Origin: Methylotenera versatilis 79
GTDB taxonomy: Bacteria; Pseudomonadota; Gammaproteobacteria; Burkholderiales; Methylophilaceae
Assembly (NCBI RefSeq): GCF_000384375.1
Contig: NZ_ARVX01000001.1
Span: forward strand, 1,364,001-1,428,000
Reading direction: 5' to 3'
DNA length: 64,000 bases
The notes under the pieces are model-generated. The model saw only the letters and a list, made by a program, of their open reading frames with translations. It searched no databases and was not told the DNA's origin. The position numbers were made by a program, and so were the translations under genes. Each line of letters opens with the position of its first letter. The first letter of the stretch is position 1. Positions 18,773-28,624 of the stretch are shown one piece after another.

Positions 18773-19111
18773 ATGTTTAAAAAAATGATGGCGTTTATGT
18801 TGTTAAGTATGATTTCGGCAGTATCAACGACAGTTTTGGCTGACATTAACAGTGTGGCTAAAATTGGCGGTAATGTGAAAATGAATGACGCGGCGCCAGT
18901 AATAAGGCTTGCAGTGAATGATGTTGCGCAATTGCAAGGTGTAGATGACACAAACATGGGCGTTAGAAATGTGTCGGAGAAAAATTCGGCATCCGATAAA
19001 TCAACTGTTGAGTTATCTACGTTTGAGTTAAATAAGTTACCGCCGCAGGCTTGGTTAATACTTGGGGCATTATTTTGTTTTGTAATGCGTTCAAGTCGCC
19101 GTTCTGTTTGA
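18773..19111 (+). CDS. Small exported protein with C-terminal hydrophobic-Arg tail
   Basis: 112 residues: signal peptide MFKKMMAFMLLSMISAVSTT with cleavage near VLA-DIN, a short polar body, then LPPQAWLILGALFCFVMRSSRRSV in pieces: a Pro-Pro start, one membrane-length hydrophobic stretch and a basic RSSRR end. This layout resembles PEP-CTERM-type sorting tails but lacks a clear Pro-Glu-Pro. Alternatively it is a simple tail-anchored inner-membrane protein. No family recognised. Followed by a strong terminator. Confidence 0.62.
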   Translation: MFKKMMAFMLLSMISAVSTTVLADINSVAKIGGNVKMNDAAPVIRLAVNDVAQLQGVDDTNMGVRNVSEKNSASDKSTVELSTFELNKLPPQAWLILGALFCFVMRSSRRSV

Positions 19112-19216
19112 TTGATTGATTATCTCAATTAACACTAACCATCATGTACTCAAATAAACATCTTATTAATCCAATACATTGGTAGTTAAAAAATATTAGT
19201 TATATGTGCAGTTTTA

Positions 19217-19250
19217 AGCTAAGTGCGGTTGTTTTGCACTTAGTTTTTTT
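19217..19250 (+). terminator. Rho-independent terminator after the small exported protein
   Basis: Perfect arms CTAAGTGC (19219-19226) and GCACTTAG (19236-19243), followed by a run of T. Confidence 0.85.
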
Positions 19251-19458
19251 TATTGGCTTTTTTATTTGGTTTTTGTTGTTATTGACAGAATAAGATTAAA
19301 GTTGAAACCAAAACAATATTAATACACTCGTATGACTTGTGGATTACACCAAAATAATCTGTAAAAGTGGTGTATTGCCGCCAAATTATCCTCGCTTGAA
19401 ACTTGCTGAAAATGCCTAATTAGGGAATAATTACCACTTTACAAAAAGTGTCTTACTA

Positions 19459-19502
19459 AAAAGCTTTAAAACAGGTTAACAGGTTTTAAAACAAGCTTTT
19501 TT
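19459..19502. promoter_or_regulatory. Nested inverted and direct repeat upstream of tkt
   Basis: Outer arms AAAGCTT and AAGCTTTT enclose an imperfect dyad TAAAAC...GTTTTA whose centre is two direct copies of ACAGGTT. It lies 80 bases before tkt in a 470-base gap that otherwise holds the 19217-19250 terminator and no gene. It may be a hairpin in the leader or a regulator site. Confidence 0.4.
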
Positions 19503-19581
19503 GCAATTTCTATTAGGTTTATCGTTAGTTTAAATATTAATAACAACCTGTTCAGTTTAGCTAAAATTTAGGGAGAAAATA

Positions 19582-21564
19582 ATGGCAACGCGTAAAGATT
19601 TAGCCAACGCAATTCGTGCGTTATCGATGGATGCAGTGCAAAAAGCCAATTCCGGCCACCCAGGTGCGCCTATGGGCATGGCAGAAATTGCCGAAGAACT
19701 TTGGAACAATCATTTAAGCCATAACCCAAAAAATCCATCATGGGCTAATCGCGATCGCTTTGTGCTTTCTAACGGCCATGGCTCTATGTTGATCTATTCA
19801 TTGCTACACCTAACAGGTTACGCATTGCCAATGGACGAAATCAAGACATTCCGTCAATTGCATTCAAAATGTGCTGGTCACCCAGAATATGGTTACGCAC
19901 CAGGCGTTGAAACAACCACAGGTCCATTAGGTCAAGGTATTGCAAACGGTGTTGGTTTCGCGATGGCTGAAAAACTATTAGCAAATCAATTCAACAAACC
20001 AGGCCACGACATTGTTGACCACAGCACATACGTGTTCTTGGGCGACGGCTGTATGATGGAAGGCGTTTCTCACGAAGCTTGTGCACTGGCTGGTACTTGG
20101 GGCTTGGGTAAATTAACAGCATTCTGGGATGACAACGGTATTTCTATCGATGGTCATATCGAAGGCTGGTACACAGACGACACTGCAAAACGTTTTGAAT
20201 CATACGGCTGGCACGTTCAGTCAGTAGATGGTCATGATGTTGCTGCTATCGGTGCTGCAATTGCTGCAGCTAAAAAAGTAACAGACAAACCATCATTGAT
20301 CTGTTGTAAAACAGTAATCGGTCAAGGTTCACCAAACAAATCTGGTTCACATGATTGCCACGGTTCTGCATTAGGTTTAGACGAAGTTGCTGCAACACGT
20401 GCAAACATCGGTTGGGCACATGAGCCATTTGTGATTCCAGCAGATGTTTACGCTGGTTGGGATGCAACTGCTAAAGGTGCGGCTGCTGAATCTTCATGGA
20501 ACGCTAAATTTGATGCGTATGCAAAAGCATTCCCGGCTGAAGCGGCAGAGTTCACACGTCGCATGTCTGGTACATTGCCAGCAAACTGGAAGGAAGCGAC
20601 TGATGCGATCATCGCTGCAACAAACGAAAAAGCAGAAGGTGTTGCAACTCGTAAAGCATCACAAAACGTCATTGGCGCTTTAGCACCATTATTACCTGAG
20701 TTCTTAGGCGGTTCTGCTGACTTAACCGGTTCAAACTTAACTTCAACTGGTAGCTTTGTACACGTTGATGCGAAAAAACCGGGTAACTATATCTCTTACG
20801 GCGTACGTGAATTCGGTATGTTTGCGATTATGAACGGTATGGCATTGCACGGTGGTTTGATTCCATTCGGCGGTACATTCCACATGTTCTCTGACTATGC
20901 AAAAAGCGCATTGCGCATGGCTGCATTGATGAAACAACGCGTGATTGCGGTATTGACACATGACTCTATCGGTCAAGGTGAAGATGGTCCAACACACCAA
21001 CCAATTGAAAATACGGCTGGTTTACGTTTAATTCCAAATATGGATGTATGGCGTCCAGGTAACTCAACTGAAACTGCAGTTGCTTGGGTTGCAGCTGTTG
21101 AGCGTTTGACTGGTCCTTCAAGCTTGGTATTAAGCCGTCAAAACGTAGCAGGCTTCAAGCATGATGCAGCGCAGTTTGCTTTAATGCGTAAAGGTGGTTA
21201 TGTGTTGTCTGATGTTGCTGGCGCGCAAGTGATCATTATTGCTAACGGCTCTGAGCTTGAATTAGCAGTTAAAGCAGCGGCTGAGTTGAATGCAGCGGGT
21301 ACTAAAGTACGCGTAGTTTCAATGCCATCAACAAATGTATTCGACCGTCAAGATAAAGCTTACAAAGACAGCGTGTTAACTCCAGGCGTTAAACGCGTGG
21401 CGGTTGAAGCTGGTGTAACAGATTTCTGGCGTAAATATGTAGGTCTAGAAGGTGCTGTGGTTGGTATCGACACATTCGGTGAATCAGCTCCAGGCGGCGT
21501 ATTGATGAAACACTTCGGCTTTACAGTTGAAAACGTTGTTGCTGTTGTTAAGTCAGTGTTGTAA
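19582..21564 (+). CDS. tkt: Transketolase
   Basis: Thiamine-diphosphate enzyme moving two-carbon units in the pentose phosphate and RuMP cycles. Visible: [12 protein letters not shown] near residue 23, the ThDP motif [18 protein letters not shown] with EGWYTDD following, [25 protein letters not shown] and [11 protein letters not shown]. 660 residues, typical. Strong ribosome binding site GGGAG. First gene of a tkt-gap-pgk-pyk-purC run; each junction has its own terminator or repeat, so expression may be partly independent. Confidence 0.98.
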   Translation: MATRKDLANAIRALSMDAVQKANSGHPGAPMGMAEIAEELWNNHLSHNPKNPSWANRDRFVLSNGHGSMLIYSLLHLTGYALPMDEIKTFRQLHSKCAGHPEYGYAPGVETTTGPLGQGIANGVGFAMAEKLLANQFNKPGHDIVDHSTYVFLGDGCMMEGVSHEACALAGTWGLGKLTAFWDDNGISIDGHIEGWYTDDTAKRFESYGWHVQSVDGHDVAAIGAAIAAAKKVTDKPSLICCKTVIGQGSPNKSGSHDCHGSALGLDEVAATRANIGWAHEPFVIPADVYAGWDATAKGAAAESSWNAKFDAYAKAFPAEAAEFTRRMSGTLPANWKEATDAIIAATNEKAEGVATRKASQNVIGALAPLLPEFLGGSADLTGSNLTSTGSFVHVDAKKPGNYISYGVREFGMFAIMNGMALHGGLIPFGGTFHMFSDYAKSALRMAALMKQRVIAVLTHDSIGQGEDGPTHQPIENTAGLRLIPNMDVWRPGNSTETAVAWVAAVERLTGPSSLVLSRQNVAGFKHDAAQFALMRKGGYVLSDVAGAQVIIIANGSELELAVKAAAELNAAGTKVRVVSMPSTNVFDRQDKAYKDSVLTPGVKRVAVEAGVTDFWRKYVGLEGAVVGIDTFGESAPGGVLMKHFGFTVENVVAVVKSVL

Positions 21565-21584
21565 TCATTGAATAGATAGTCTTG

Positions 21585-21617
21585 AAAAGAGCCTCTAAGT
21601 ATTGAGGCTCTTTTTAT
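21585..21617 (+). terminator. Terminator between tkt and gap
   Basis: Arms AAAGAGCCTC (21586-21595) and GAGGCTCTTT (21604-21613) with an 8-base loop and a T run. Confidence 0.88.
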
Positions 21618-21644
21618 TTGTAAACCTTTCATCTTGGAACAGGC

Positions 21645-22652
21645 ATGACGATTAAAGTAGGCATTAACGGTTTTGGGCGCATTGGGCGTATGGCGTTACG
21701 CGCTGTCATACAGGAAAGCGAATTCGCAGATATTGAAGTAGTCGCGATTAACGGTATGCAAGATATCGATTACATGGCACATATGCTGCAATATGATTCT
21801 GTGCATGGGCGTTTTAACGGCACTGTCAGCATTAAAGGTGACGCTTTAATTGTCAACGGCAAAAAAATTGCGGTGAGTAAAGAGCGAGATCCTTTTCATA
21901 TTCAATGGGGTGCAAGAGGGGTTGATGTGGTAATCGATGCGACCGGCGTGTTCTTAACCACTGAAGGTTGCAAAGGCCATTTGGCAGAAGGTGCTAAAAA
22001 AGTAGTGCAATCTGCCCCTGCAAAAGATGACACACCGATGTTTGTGTATGGCGTAAACCATGAAAGTTATGCAGGGCAGGCAATCGTTTCTGCCGCTTCT
22101 TGCACAACGAATGCGCTTGCTCCTATTGCTAAAGTACTTAACGATAACTTTGAAATCAAGCGTGGATTAATGACTACAGTACACGCGGCAACTGCATCAC
22201 AAATGGTTGTGGATAGTGCTAGTAATAAAGATTGGCGTGGCGGACGTAGCGTGTTTGAAAATATCATTCCATCGACTACTGGTGCCGCTAAAGCGGTTGG
22301 TATAGTCATTCCAGCATTAAATAAAAAACTAACTGGTATGGCGCTACGTGTGCCTACTGCGAATGTTTCAGTGGTGGATTTAACTGTTGAGTTAGTGAAA
22401 CCGACCAGTTACGCGGATATTTGCGCTGCTATGCAGGCTGCGTCAAAAGGTTCGCTCAAAAATGTACTGGTTTACACCAACGATAAAGTGGTTTCAACCG
22501 ATTTTAGAGGTGCGTCAGCCGCCAGCGTGTTCGATGCAGATGCAGGCATTATGTTAGACCCGACATTTGTAAAAGTTGTCGCTTGGTATGACAACGAATA
22601 TGGCTATACCTGTAACCTAATGCGCCTAGTGCAATATATTGCTGATAAATAA
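21645..22652 (+). CDS. gap: Glyceraldehyde-3-phosphate dehydrogenase, type I
   Basis: Oxidises glyceraldehyde 3-phosphate to 1,3-bisphosphoglycerate. NAD-binding motif [16 protein letters not shown] at the N-terminus. The catalytic cysteine is in [15 protein letters not shown] (usual form SNASCTTN). [28 protein letters not shown] and the end WYDNEYGYT are all present. 335 residues. The [14 protein letters not shown] stretch is normal for the family. The stop codon overlaps palindromic element B. Confidence 0.97.
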   Translation: MTIKVGINGFGRIGRMALRAVIQESEFADIEVVAINGMQDIDYMAHMLQYDSVHGRFNGTVSIKGDALIVNGKKIAVSKERDPFHIQWGARGVDVVIDATGVFLTTEGCKGHLAEGAKKVVQSAPAKDDTPMFVYGVNHESYAGQAIVSAASCTTNALAPIAKVLNDNFEIKRGLMTTVHAATASQMVVDSASNKDWRGGRSVFENIIPSTTGAAKAVGIVIPALNKKLTGMALRVPTANVSVVDLTVELVKPTSYADICAAMQAASKGSLKNVLVYTNDKVVSTDFRGASAASVFDADAGIMLDPTFVKVVAWYDNEYGYTCNLMRLVQYIADK

Positions 22653-22765
22653 GCACAAGATGGGCGAATTGCGGCGTTGCGCAGTGCTCACTTCCTCGCC
22701 TACCTTAATGGTATGTCTCGGTCGTTGCGCGCTGTGCGCCTTGCACTTCATCCCATCTTGAGCTT
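22651..22765. repeat. Palindromic intergenic element B, related to element A
   Basis: Ends AAGCACAAGATGGG (22651-22664) and CCCATCTTGAGCTT (22752-22765) are inverted repeats with one mismatch in 14. On the minus strand the core reads CAAGGCGCACAGCG, CAACGACCGAGACATACC and GAGGAAGTGAGCAC, CGCAACGCCGC, the same order of motifs as in element A (12054-12180). It starts within the gap stop codon. Confidence 0.72.
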
Positions 22766-22810
22766 ATCTTGTGAGAGTTGTGTATAGAAACTGTTTAAAC
22801 TGAGATTAAA

Positions 22811-24019
22811 ATGAAATTTATTAAAATCACCGACTTAGATTTATCTGGCAAACGCGTATTCATCCGCTCCGATTTAAACGTGCCTGTTGCAGATGGAAAA
22901 GTGACTTCAGACGCGCGAATCACAGCCAGCATGGCGACCATTGAATACGCGCTCAATGCGGGCGCAAAAGTGATGGTGACCTCACATTTAGGCCGCCCAG
23001 AAGAAGGCGTTTATTCAGAAGAAAATTCCTTACAGCCAGTGGCTGATGTGATGTCAGCTAAACTGGGAAAACCAGTGCGCTTAGTCAAGAACTGGTTGAG
23101 TGACGCGGCACCAGCAGGCAGCATGACCATACAAAATGGCGAGCTGATTTTACTAGAAAACTGCCGTTTTAATGTGGGTGAAAAGAAAAACAACGATGAG
23201 TTAGCTAAAAAATATGCCGCCTTGTGCGATGTGTTTGTAATGGATGCGTTTGGCACCGCACATCGCGCCGAAGCTAGTACGCACGGCATTGCCAAGTATG
23301 CACCAGTGGCCTGTGCAGGCTTGTTATTAAGCGAAGAATTAGAAGCATTAACTAAAGCATTGTTAAATCCAGCGCGTCCAATGGTCGCGATTGTAGGCGG
23401 TAGCAAAGTATCGACCAAACTAACCGTATTAGAAAGCTTGTCAGAAAAAGTAGACCAAATGGTGGTCGGCGGCGGCATTGCCAATACATTTCTAAAAGCC
23501 GCAGGGTTTGAAGTAGGAAAATCATTATGTGAAGATGATTTAGTGCCAGTAGCACGCACCTTAATGGAAAAAATGAGCAAAAGAGGCGCAGCAGTGCCGA
23601 TTGCAGTCGATGTTGTCTGTGCTAAAAAATTTGGCGCAGACGAGGTCGCAGTGAAAAAAAGTGCCGATGCTGTTGAGTCTGACGATATGATTTTTGACAT
23701 TGGTGCGAAATCTGCTAAAGAACTAGTAGAGATTATCAATAATGCTGGAACGGTAGTGTGGAATGGTCCAGTTGGCGTATTTGAGTTCGATCAATTTGGC
23801 GAAGGCACTAAAACCATCGCGCATGCAATTGCCAACACCAAAGCGTTTACGTTAGCAGGCGGCGGCGACACGATTGCAGCCATTCAAAAATATGATATTT
23901 ACGATAAGATTTCCTACATATCCACTGCAGGCGGTGCATTTTTAGAATTTTTGGAAGGCAAAACATTGCCAGCAGTTGAGATTTTAGAAAGTCGAGCGAA
24001 AGAGCAAGCAAGTAAATAA
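22811..24019 (+). CDS. pgk: Phosphoglycerate kinase
   Basis: Transfers the acyl phosphate of 1,3-bisphosphoglycerate to ADP. Visible: [17 protein letters not shown] near residue 14, [12 protein letters not shown], the [10 protein letters not shown] segment, [12 protein letters not shown] and the C-terminal nucleotide motif [10 protein letters not shown] with [14 protein letters not shown]. 402 residues, standard for bacteria. It follows gap and palindromic element B. Confidence 0.98.
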   Translation: MKFIKITDLDLSGKRVFIRSDLNVPVADGKVTSDARITASMATIEYALNAGAKVMVTSHLGRPEEGVYSEENSLQPVADVMSAKLGKPVRLVKNWLSDAAPAGSMTIQNGELILLENCRFNVGEKKNNDELAKKYAALCDVFVMDAFGTAHRAEASTHGIAKYAPVACAGLLLSEELEALTKALLNPARPMVAIVGGSKVSTKLTVLESLSEKVDQMVVGGGIANTFLKAAGFEVGKSLCEDDLVPVARTLMEKMSKRGAAVPIAVDVVCAKKFGADEVAVKKSADAVESDDMIFDIGAKSAKELVEIINNAGTVVWNGPVGVFEFDQFGEGTKTIAHAIANTKAFTLAGGGDTIAAIQKYDIYDKISYISTAGGAFLEFLEGKTLPAVEILESRAKEQASK

Positions 24020-24044
24020 ATATGCGCTTTATTTGCACGTTTTT

Positions 24045-24070
24045 AAAAAGGGGCTGATGGCCTCTTTTTT
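24045..24070 (+). terminator. Probable terminator after pgk
   Basis: AAAAAGGGGC TGAT GGCCTCTTTTTT: an imperfect stem with one mismatch and a T run, 26 bases after the pgk stop. Confidence 0.6.
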
Positions 24071-24190
24071 ATTGCTCAATTTTTGTCATTAAATTGATTC
24101 AATCCTATTTTAGGGTGATGATGTAAATGAGGTCAATTGAATTTAACCATTGTTGATGACAGCATTAAAAGTAATTATTTAGGTCAGCAA

Positions 24191-25618
24191 ATGATATTAC
24201 GCAAAACTAAAATTGTTGCAACGTTAGGTCCGGCAAGCACTTCAGAGGAAATGATTGCGCGTTTGATTACGGCTGGTGTAAATGTGGTGCGGTTGAATTT
24301 TTCACATGGCACGGCTGAGGAACATATTTTACGTGCAGAAATCGTGCGTAAAATTGCGTTAAAGCTTGGCCGGCCCGTTGGTGTGTTGTGCGATTTGCAG
24401 GGCCCAAAAATCAGAATAGGCAAATTTGAGCTGGGTAAAGTCAGCTTAAAAACGGGCGATTTGTTTATTTTGGATGCCGATTGCTTGTTAGGTAGTCAAT
24501 TCAAAGTGGGTTTAGATTATAAAACCTTGCCGCAAGAAGTAACCGAAGGTGTTGTGCTGTTGCTGGATGACGGGCGAATTACCATGCAGGTGGACCGCGT
24601 AAAAGGTAATCAAATCCATTGTGTGGTATTGAGTGGCGGCGTGTTAAGCAACAATAAAGGCATCAATCGCCAAGGTGGTGGCTTATCGGCCGATGCGTTA
24701 ACCATCAAAGATAAAGAGGATTTAAAAACGGCTGTAGCACTTGAGGCTGATTATATTGCCATCTCTTTTCCAAAATCCGTAGCAGATATCGTGTTGGCAA
24801 AAAATCTGGTCAAACAAGCGGGCGGTGCGGCAAGCATTGTGGCCAAAATTGAACGCGCAGAAGCAATCGATCACTTAGAAGCGATTATTGAAGCCAGTGA
24901 TGCGATTATGGTGGCGCGTGGTGATTTAGGCGTGGAAGTGGGCGATGCGGCTGTGCCAGGTCTGCAAAAACGCATGATTCGCATGGCGCGTGCGCAAAAT
25001 AAATTAGTGATTACTGCCACGCAAATGATGGAGTCGATGATTACCAGCCCGATTCCAACGCGAGCAGAAGTGTCCGATGTGGCTAATGCGGTGTTAGATG
25101 GCACGGATGCCGTGATGCTTTCTGCAGAAACTGCGGCGGGGCAATATCCGCTAGAAACGGTGCAAGCGGTTGATAGAGTGGTGAGGGAAGCGGAAAAAGA
25201 ATATTTTATTCAATATCGCAATCAGAAACTAGACCAGGTATTCGTGAAAACGGATGAAGCGATTGCCGCCGCTGCGATTTACACCGCGCAGCATATGCGG
25301 GTAAAAGCCATCGCCGCGCTTACGCAATCGGGCAATGCGGCGCAATGGTTATCGCGTGCAGATGCGCAAGTGCCGATTTACGCGCTTTCGCCAGATAAAT
25401 TTTCACGCAGAAAACTCACTTTGCACCGCGGCGTTTATCCTTATCCGATTGAGCATGAAAATAAAAACAGAGATGAAATTCTGCAGGAGATGCAGCAAGT
25501 TTTATTGCAACAAAAAGTGGTGGATATTGGCGATTTAGTCTTGCTGACATTTGGTGAGCCGATTGGTAGTTTAGGCGGAACCAATACGATGAAGATTGTT
25601 AAAATCGGCGATTATTAA
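24191..25618 (+). CDS. pyk: Pyruvate kinase
   Basis: Converts phosphoenolpyruvate and ADP to pyruvate and ATP. Visible: TKIVATLGPAS at the N-terminus, VVRLNFSHGTAEEH, VLCDLQGPKIRIG, the IVAKIERAEAIDHLEAII catalytic lysine region, MVARGDLGVEVG, and KLVITATQMMESMI. ATG 24191 is chosen over an upstream in-frame TTG at 24137, because it gives the usual N-terminus and 475 residues and has AGGTCAG just before it. Confidence 0.97.
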   Translation: MILRKTKIVATLGPASTSEEMIARLITAGVNVVRLNFSHGTAEEHILRAEIVRKIALKLGRPVGVLCDLQGPKIRIGKFELGKVSLKTGDLFILDADCLLGSQFKVGLDYKTLPQEVTEGVVLLLDDGRITMQVDRVKGNQIHCVVLSGGVLSNNKGINRQGGGLSADALTIKDKEDLKTAVALEADYIAISFPKSVADIVLAKNLVKQAGGAASIVAKIERAEAIDHLEAIIEASDAIMVARGDLGVEVGDAAVPGLQKRMIRMARAQNKLVITATQMMESMITSPIPTRAEVSDVANAVLDGTDAVMLSAETAAGQYPLETVQAVDRVVREAEKEYFIQYRNQKLDQVFVKTDEAIAAAAIYTAQHMRVKAIAALTQSGNAAQWLSRADAQVPIYALSPDKFSRRKLTLHRGVYPYPIEHENKNRDEILQEMQQVLLQQKVVDIGDLVLLTFGEPIGSLGGTNTMKIVKIGDY

Positions 25619-25630
25619 CACTAAAAATGG

Positions 25631-25689
25631 GTTAACTTTTGCACAAATTACTTCGTTAGTTAACACATTAATTTACCCAAAAAGTTAAC
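25631..25689. repeat. Three spaced GTTAAC sites with a 10-bp inverted repeat
   Basis: GTTAAC at 25631, 25659 and 25684. GTTAACTTTT at 25631-25640 and AAAAGTTAAC at 25680-25689 form a perfect inverted repeat 39 bases apart. It lies between pyk and purC in a 186-base gene-free gap. Confidence 0.45.
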
Positions 25690-25804
25690 GTAATATATTC
25701 GTTAAAAATATGCATTAACATCCAGCGCAATTTATAATAAAGCACTTTCTAATTTACACGCCAATTTTTATCCAGCTACAACTGTATATCAAGGTACACC
25801 AAAT

Positions 25805-26713
25805 ATGACAATGCCTTTACTCAAAACCAATATCAATAGCCTAAAATTAATCCACCAAGGTAAAGTGCGCGATATTTATGCGATTAACGACGAAACCATG
25901 TTGCTGGTCAGCACAGATAGACTGTCTGCATTCGATGTGATTTTGCCAACAGGCATTCCGAATAAAGGCGCTATGTTGACGCAAATGGCGAATTTCTGGT
26001 TTGCAAAACTCAAGCATATTGTACCGAATCACTTAACTGGGATTGACCCACTTTCTGTTGTTGATAATTCCGATAAAGCTCAACTTGGACAAGGCAATTT
26101 AAGCCGTGCGGTGGTGGTGAAGCGATTGAAACCTTTGCCGATTGAAGCGATTGTGCGTGGCTATTTGGTTGGCAGCGGTTGGAAGGAATACAAGGCCAAA
26201 GGCACGGTTTGCGGTATTAATTTACCCGCAGGTTTGCAAGAAGCATCAAAATTGCCAGCGCCGATTTTTACGCCATCCTCTAAAGCGGCTGTGGGCGAGC
26301 ATGATGAAAATATCAGCCTGCAAGCCTGCGCCGATTTAATTGGTCATGACATGGCAGAAAAAGTCGCAAAAGTAGCGATTCAACTGTATAGCGAAGCAGC
26401 CGAATATGCACTGACTCGCGGCATTATTATTGCCGATACAAAGTTTGAATTTGGATTAGATTCTGATGGTGTGTTGCATGTGATGGATGAAGTGTTAACG
26501 CCTGATTCATCACGTTTTTGGCCATTGGTACAATATCAAGTTGGCAGTAATCCACCTAGTTATGACAAGCAATTTGTACGCGATTGGCTGGAAAGTATCC
26601 ACTGGAACAAAGCGCCGCCAGCACCTGCTTTACCAGAAGATGTCGCACATAAAACCAGTGAAAAATATTTAGAAGCGTATGAGAAATTAACTGGTCAAAA
26701 GTTAACAGGTTAG
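25805..26713 (+). CDS. purC: Phosphoribosylaminoimidazole-succinocarboxamide synthase
   Basis: SAICAR synthase of purine biosynthesis. Visible: IHQGKVRDIYAI with the VRD motif, DRLSAFDVILPTGIPNKG, the EAIVRGYLVGSGWKEYK segment, FTPSSKAAVGEHDENIS and LTPDSSRFWP. 302 residues, so the longer type found in yeast and many proteobacteria. In other betaproteobacteria fba commonly lies between pyk and purC; it is absent here. Confidence 0.96.
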   Translation: MTMPLLKTNINSLKLIHQGKVRDIYAINDETMLLVSTDRLSAFDVILPTGIPNKGAMLTQMANFWFAKLKHIVPNHLTGIDPLSVVDNSDKAQLGQGNLSRAVVVKRLKPLPIEAIVRGYLVGSGWKEYKAKGTVCGINLPAGLQEASKLPAPIFTPSSKAAVGEHDENISLQACADLIGHDMAEKVAKVAIQLYSEAAEYALTRGIIIADTKFEFGLDSDGVLHVMDEVLTPDSSRFWPLVQYQVGSNPPSYDKQFVRDWLESIHWNKAPPAPALPEDVAHKTSEKYLEAYEKLTGQKLTG

Positions 26714-26750
26714 CAAGTTAACCCTTTAAAAGCTTGAATAGTTCATTCAT

Positions 26751-27038
26751 ATGCTAGAAAAGTTCAAACAAATGGCCGCGCGTTTAAAAGCCGAGTTTGT
26801 TTTTTATCAGCGCCTGCAAAAACATCCTCAAACACCAAAATTGGCTAAAGCTTTATTATGGCTGGCAATTGGCTATGTGCTAATGCCGTTCGATTTAATC
26901 CCGGATTTTCTGCCAATTATTGGGCAATTGGATGAATTGGTGATTGTGCCTTTGCTGTTATATTGGGCTTTGAAATTAACACCAGCAGATATTATTGACG
27001 CGTGTAGAAATACAGAAAGCGGAAGCGTTTTGACATGA
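26751..27038 (+). CDS. YkvA-like DUF1232 membrane protein
   Basis: 95 residues. The DUF1232 core AKALLWLAIGYVLMPFDLIPDFLPIIGQLDELVIVP is easily recognised in its parts PFDLIPDFLP and GQLDEL. It probably forms two membrane hairpin segments. Function unknown. It overlaps the next gene by 4 bases (ATGA type), so the two are coupled. Confidence 0.85.
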   Translation: MLEKFKQMAARLKAEFVFYQRLQKHPQTPKLAKALLWLAIGYVLMPFDLIPDFLPIIGQLDELVIVPLLLYWALKLTPADIIDACRNTESGSVLT

Positions 27039-27667
27039 TGCAAATTTGGCAAATGATTCTCAATTTTGATGCGCATTTGCCACAGTTAGTCGCCGCACAT
27101 GCCAACATGGTTTATTGGATTTTGTTTGCGGTGATCTTTTTGCAAATCGGTGTTTTGCCTTTATTTTTTCTGCCAGGCAACCCATTTTTATTTGTTTGCG
27201 GCGCAGTTTGGGCTGCTTCACAATTAAATATCAGCCTACTGTTAATCGTATTAATAGTCGCTGCCGTGTTGGGTAATTTATGCGCTTATGGCTTGGGTAA
27301 AACCATTGGGCAACTATTTTTTTTGGATTATCTAAAATGGCCAAAGCAAGCGACGTTAGATAAAACCCGTAATTTTTATGATAAACATGGCGAAAAAAGT
27401 TTTTTGATTTGCCTGTTTTTACCAGTGATTCGAACGCTTGCGCCGTTTTTAGCCGGTGTCACGCAAATGGTGTTTATCAAGTTCGCGCGTGCATCTTCAA
27501 TTGGTGCGGTTTTTTGGGTGTTAACTTGCGTATTACTCGGTTATTTTTTTGGCAATATTCCTATCATTAAACAGCATTTAGGTACGTTCACTATGGTGGG
27601 TTTAGGCATCGTTATCATCGTGGTATTGCTTAAAAAAAGCTGGCAATATTTTGCTAAAACGCCTTAG
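27035..27667 (+). CDS. DedA family membrane protein
   Basis: 210 residues with several membrane segments and the DedA/SNARE-associated core: FLQIGVLPLFFLPGNPFLF, LGNLCAYGLGKTIG, and the FLPVIRTLAPFLAGVTQM region (FxRxxxP...G pattern). DedA proteins translocate undecaprenyl phosphate or other polyprenyl/phospholipids across the inner membrane. The DUF1232 gene lies directly upstream and overlaps it. Confidence 0.88.
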   Translation: MMQIWQMILNFDAHLPQLVAAHANMVYWILFAVIFLQIGVLPLFFLPGNPFLFVCGAVWAASQLNISLLLIVLIVAAVLGNLCAYGLGKTIGQLFFLDYLKWPKQATLDKTRNFYDKHGEKSFLICLFLPVIRTLAPFLAGVTQMVFIKFARASSIGAVFWVLTCVLLGYFFGNIPIIKQHLGTFTMVGLGIVIIVVLLKKSWQYFAKTP

Positions 27668-27794
27668 CGTTCATTTAATTTATTGAGCACATAGGTTTTT
27701 CACTTGCGTCTCAGCACATCATCCAGCTTAACGCAACAAATTACACACAAACTTCAAGTATAATTTCGTTTTTTCGTTCAAGGCTATATTCAAC

Positions 27795-28343
27795 ATGTCG
27801 TTAAACCAAGTGCCATCTGGCTTAGATTTGCCCAATGATTTTAATGTGATTATTGAGATTCCAATGCAGGGTGACCCTGTGAAATACGAAGTGGATAAAG
27901 AAAGCGGCGCGATTTTTGTCGATCGTTTTATGGGTACTGCGATGCAATATCCGACCAATTATGGCTATATTCCACACACGTTAGCCGATGATGGTGACCC
28001 AGTAGATGTATTGGTGATGACGCCTGTACCGTTGATTCCTGGTGTCGTTGTACGCTGCCGCCCGTTAGGTGTTTTGTTGATGGAAGATGAAGCAGGGCTA
28101 GACGCGAAATTATTTGCAGTGCCTGTGCCTAAAGTTTGCGGTTTATACGGACATTTAGAAAGCCTTGCCGATGTATCTAATTGGCGTTTAGAAATGATTT
28201 CACACTTTTTTGAGCACTATAAAGATTTAGACAAAGGAAAATGGGTGAAAATCAATGGTTGGGGCGATATTGATGCGGCTAGAAAAGAAATTTTAACTGG
28301 CGTTGAAAACTACAATAATGCGGTAGTTAAGCCAGCATTTTAA
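27795..28343 (+). CDS. ppa: Inorganic pyrophosphatase (soluble, type I)
   Basis: Hydrolyses pyrophosphate from biosynthetic reactions. Visible: the metal site [26 protein letters not shown], and [13 protein letters not shown]. 182 residues. A TATAAT hexamer at 27759-27764 upstream is a plausible -10 box, but I could not place a -35 at normal spacing. A membrane H+-pumping pyrophosphatase is encoded 3 kb downstream, so the cell has two ways to use pyrophosphate. Confidence 0.96.
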   Translation: MSLNQVPSGLDLPNDFNVIIEIPMQGDPVKYEVDKESGAIFVDRFMGTAMQYPTNYGYIPHTLADDGDPVDVLVMTPVPLIPGVVVRCRPLGVLLMEDEAGLDAKLFAVPVPKVCGLYGHLESLADVSNWRLEMISHFFEHYKDLDKGKWVKINGWGDIDAARKEILTGVENYNNAVVKPAF

Positions 28344-28388
28344 GGCGCAGTTTTTTATTTAATTTAACTTGTGTTTAAATGCGTAATT

Positions 28389-28414
28389 AAAAAAGCAGCT
28401 TCGGCTGCTTTTTT
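28389..28414. terminator. Terminator after ppa
   Basis: Arms AAAAAAGCAGC and GCTGCTTTTTT around a TTCG tetraloop. A textbook stem that may work in both directions. The rest of the 281-base ppa-ppc gap is AT-rich and shows no gene. Confidence 0.9.
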
Positions 28415-28624
28415 AACGCCTGATTATTTGCACCGTAAAACCGCAACATTTAACTGGCTTGCACATTAAGCGTGCGTGTGAAAATTGGATGAATATAGTG
28501 GTTAAGTTAACCTGCTGTTTATATTGAAATTAATGGTTATTTTATAAAATACTGCTTGTTTAAAGCGTGGTGTAATTGTTGCTTATAATTAATTAATTAA
28601 TACTTATTTTAAGTTGACGATTGT

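Noticed and set aside
25619-25804. Purine riboswitch or regulator before purC
   Set aside because: The conserved purine-riboswitch core was not found; only the GTTAAC sites are seen.
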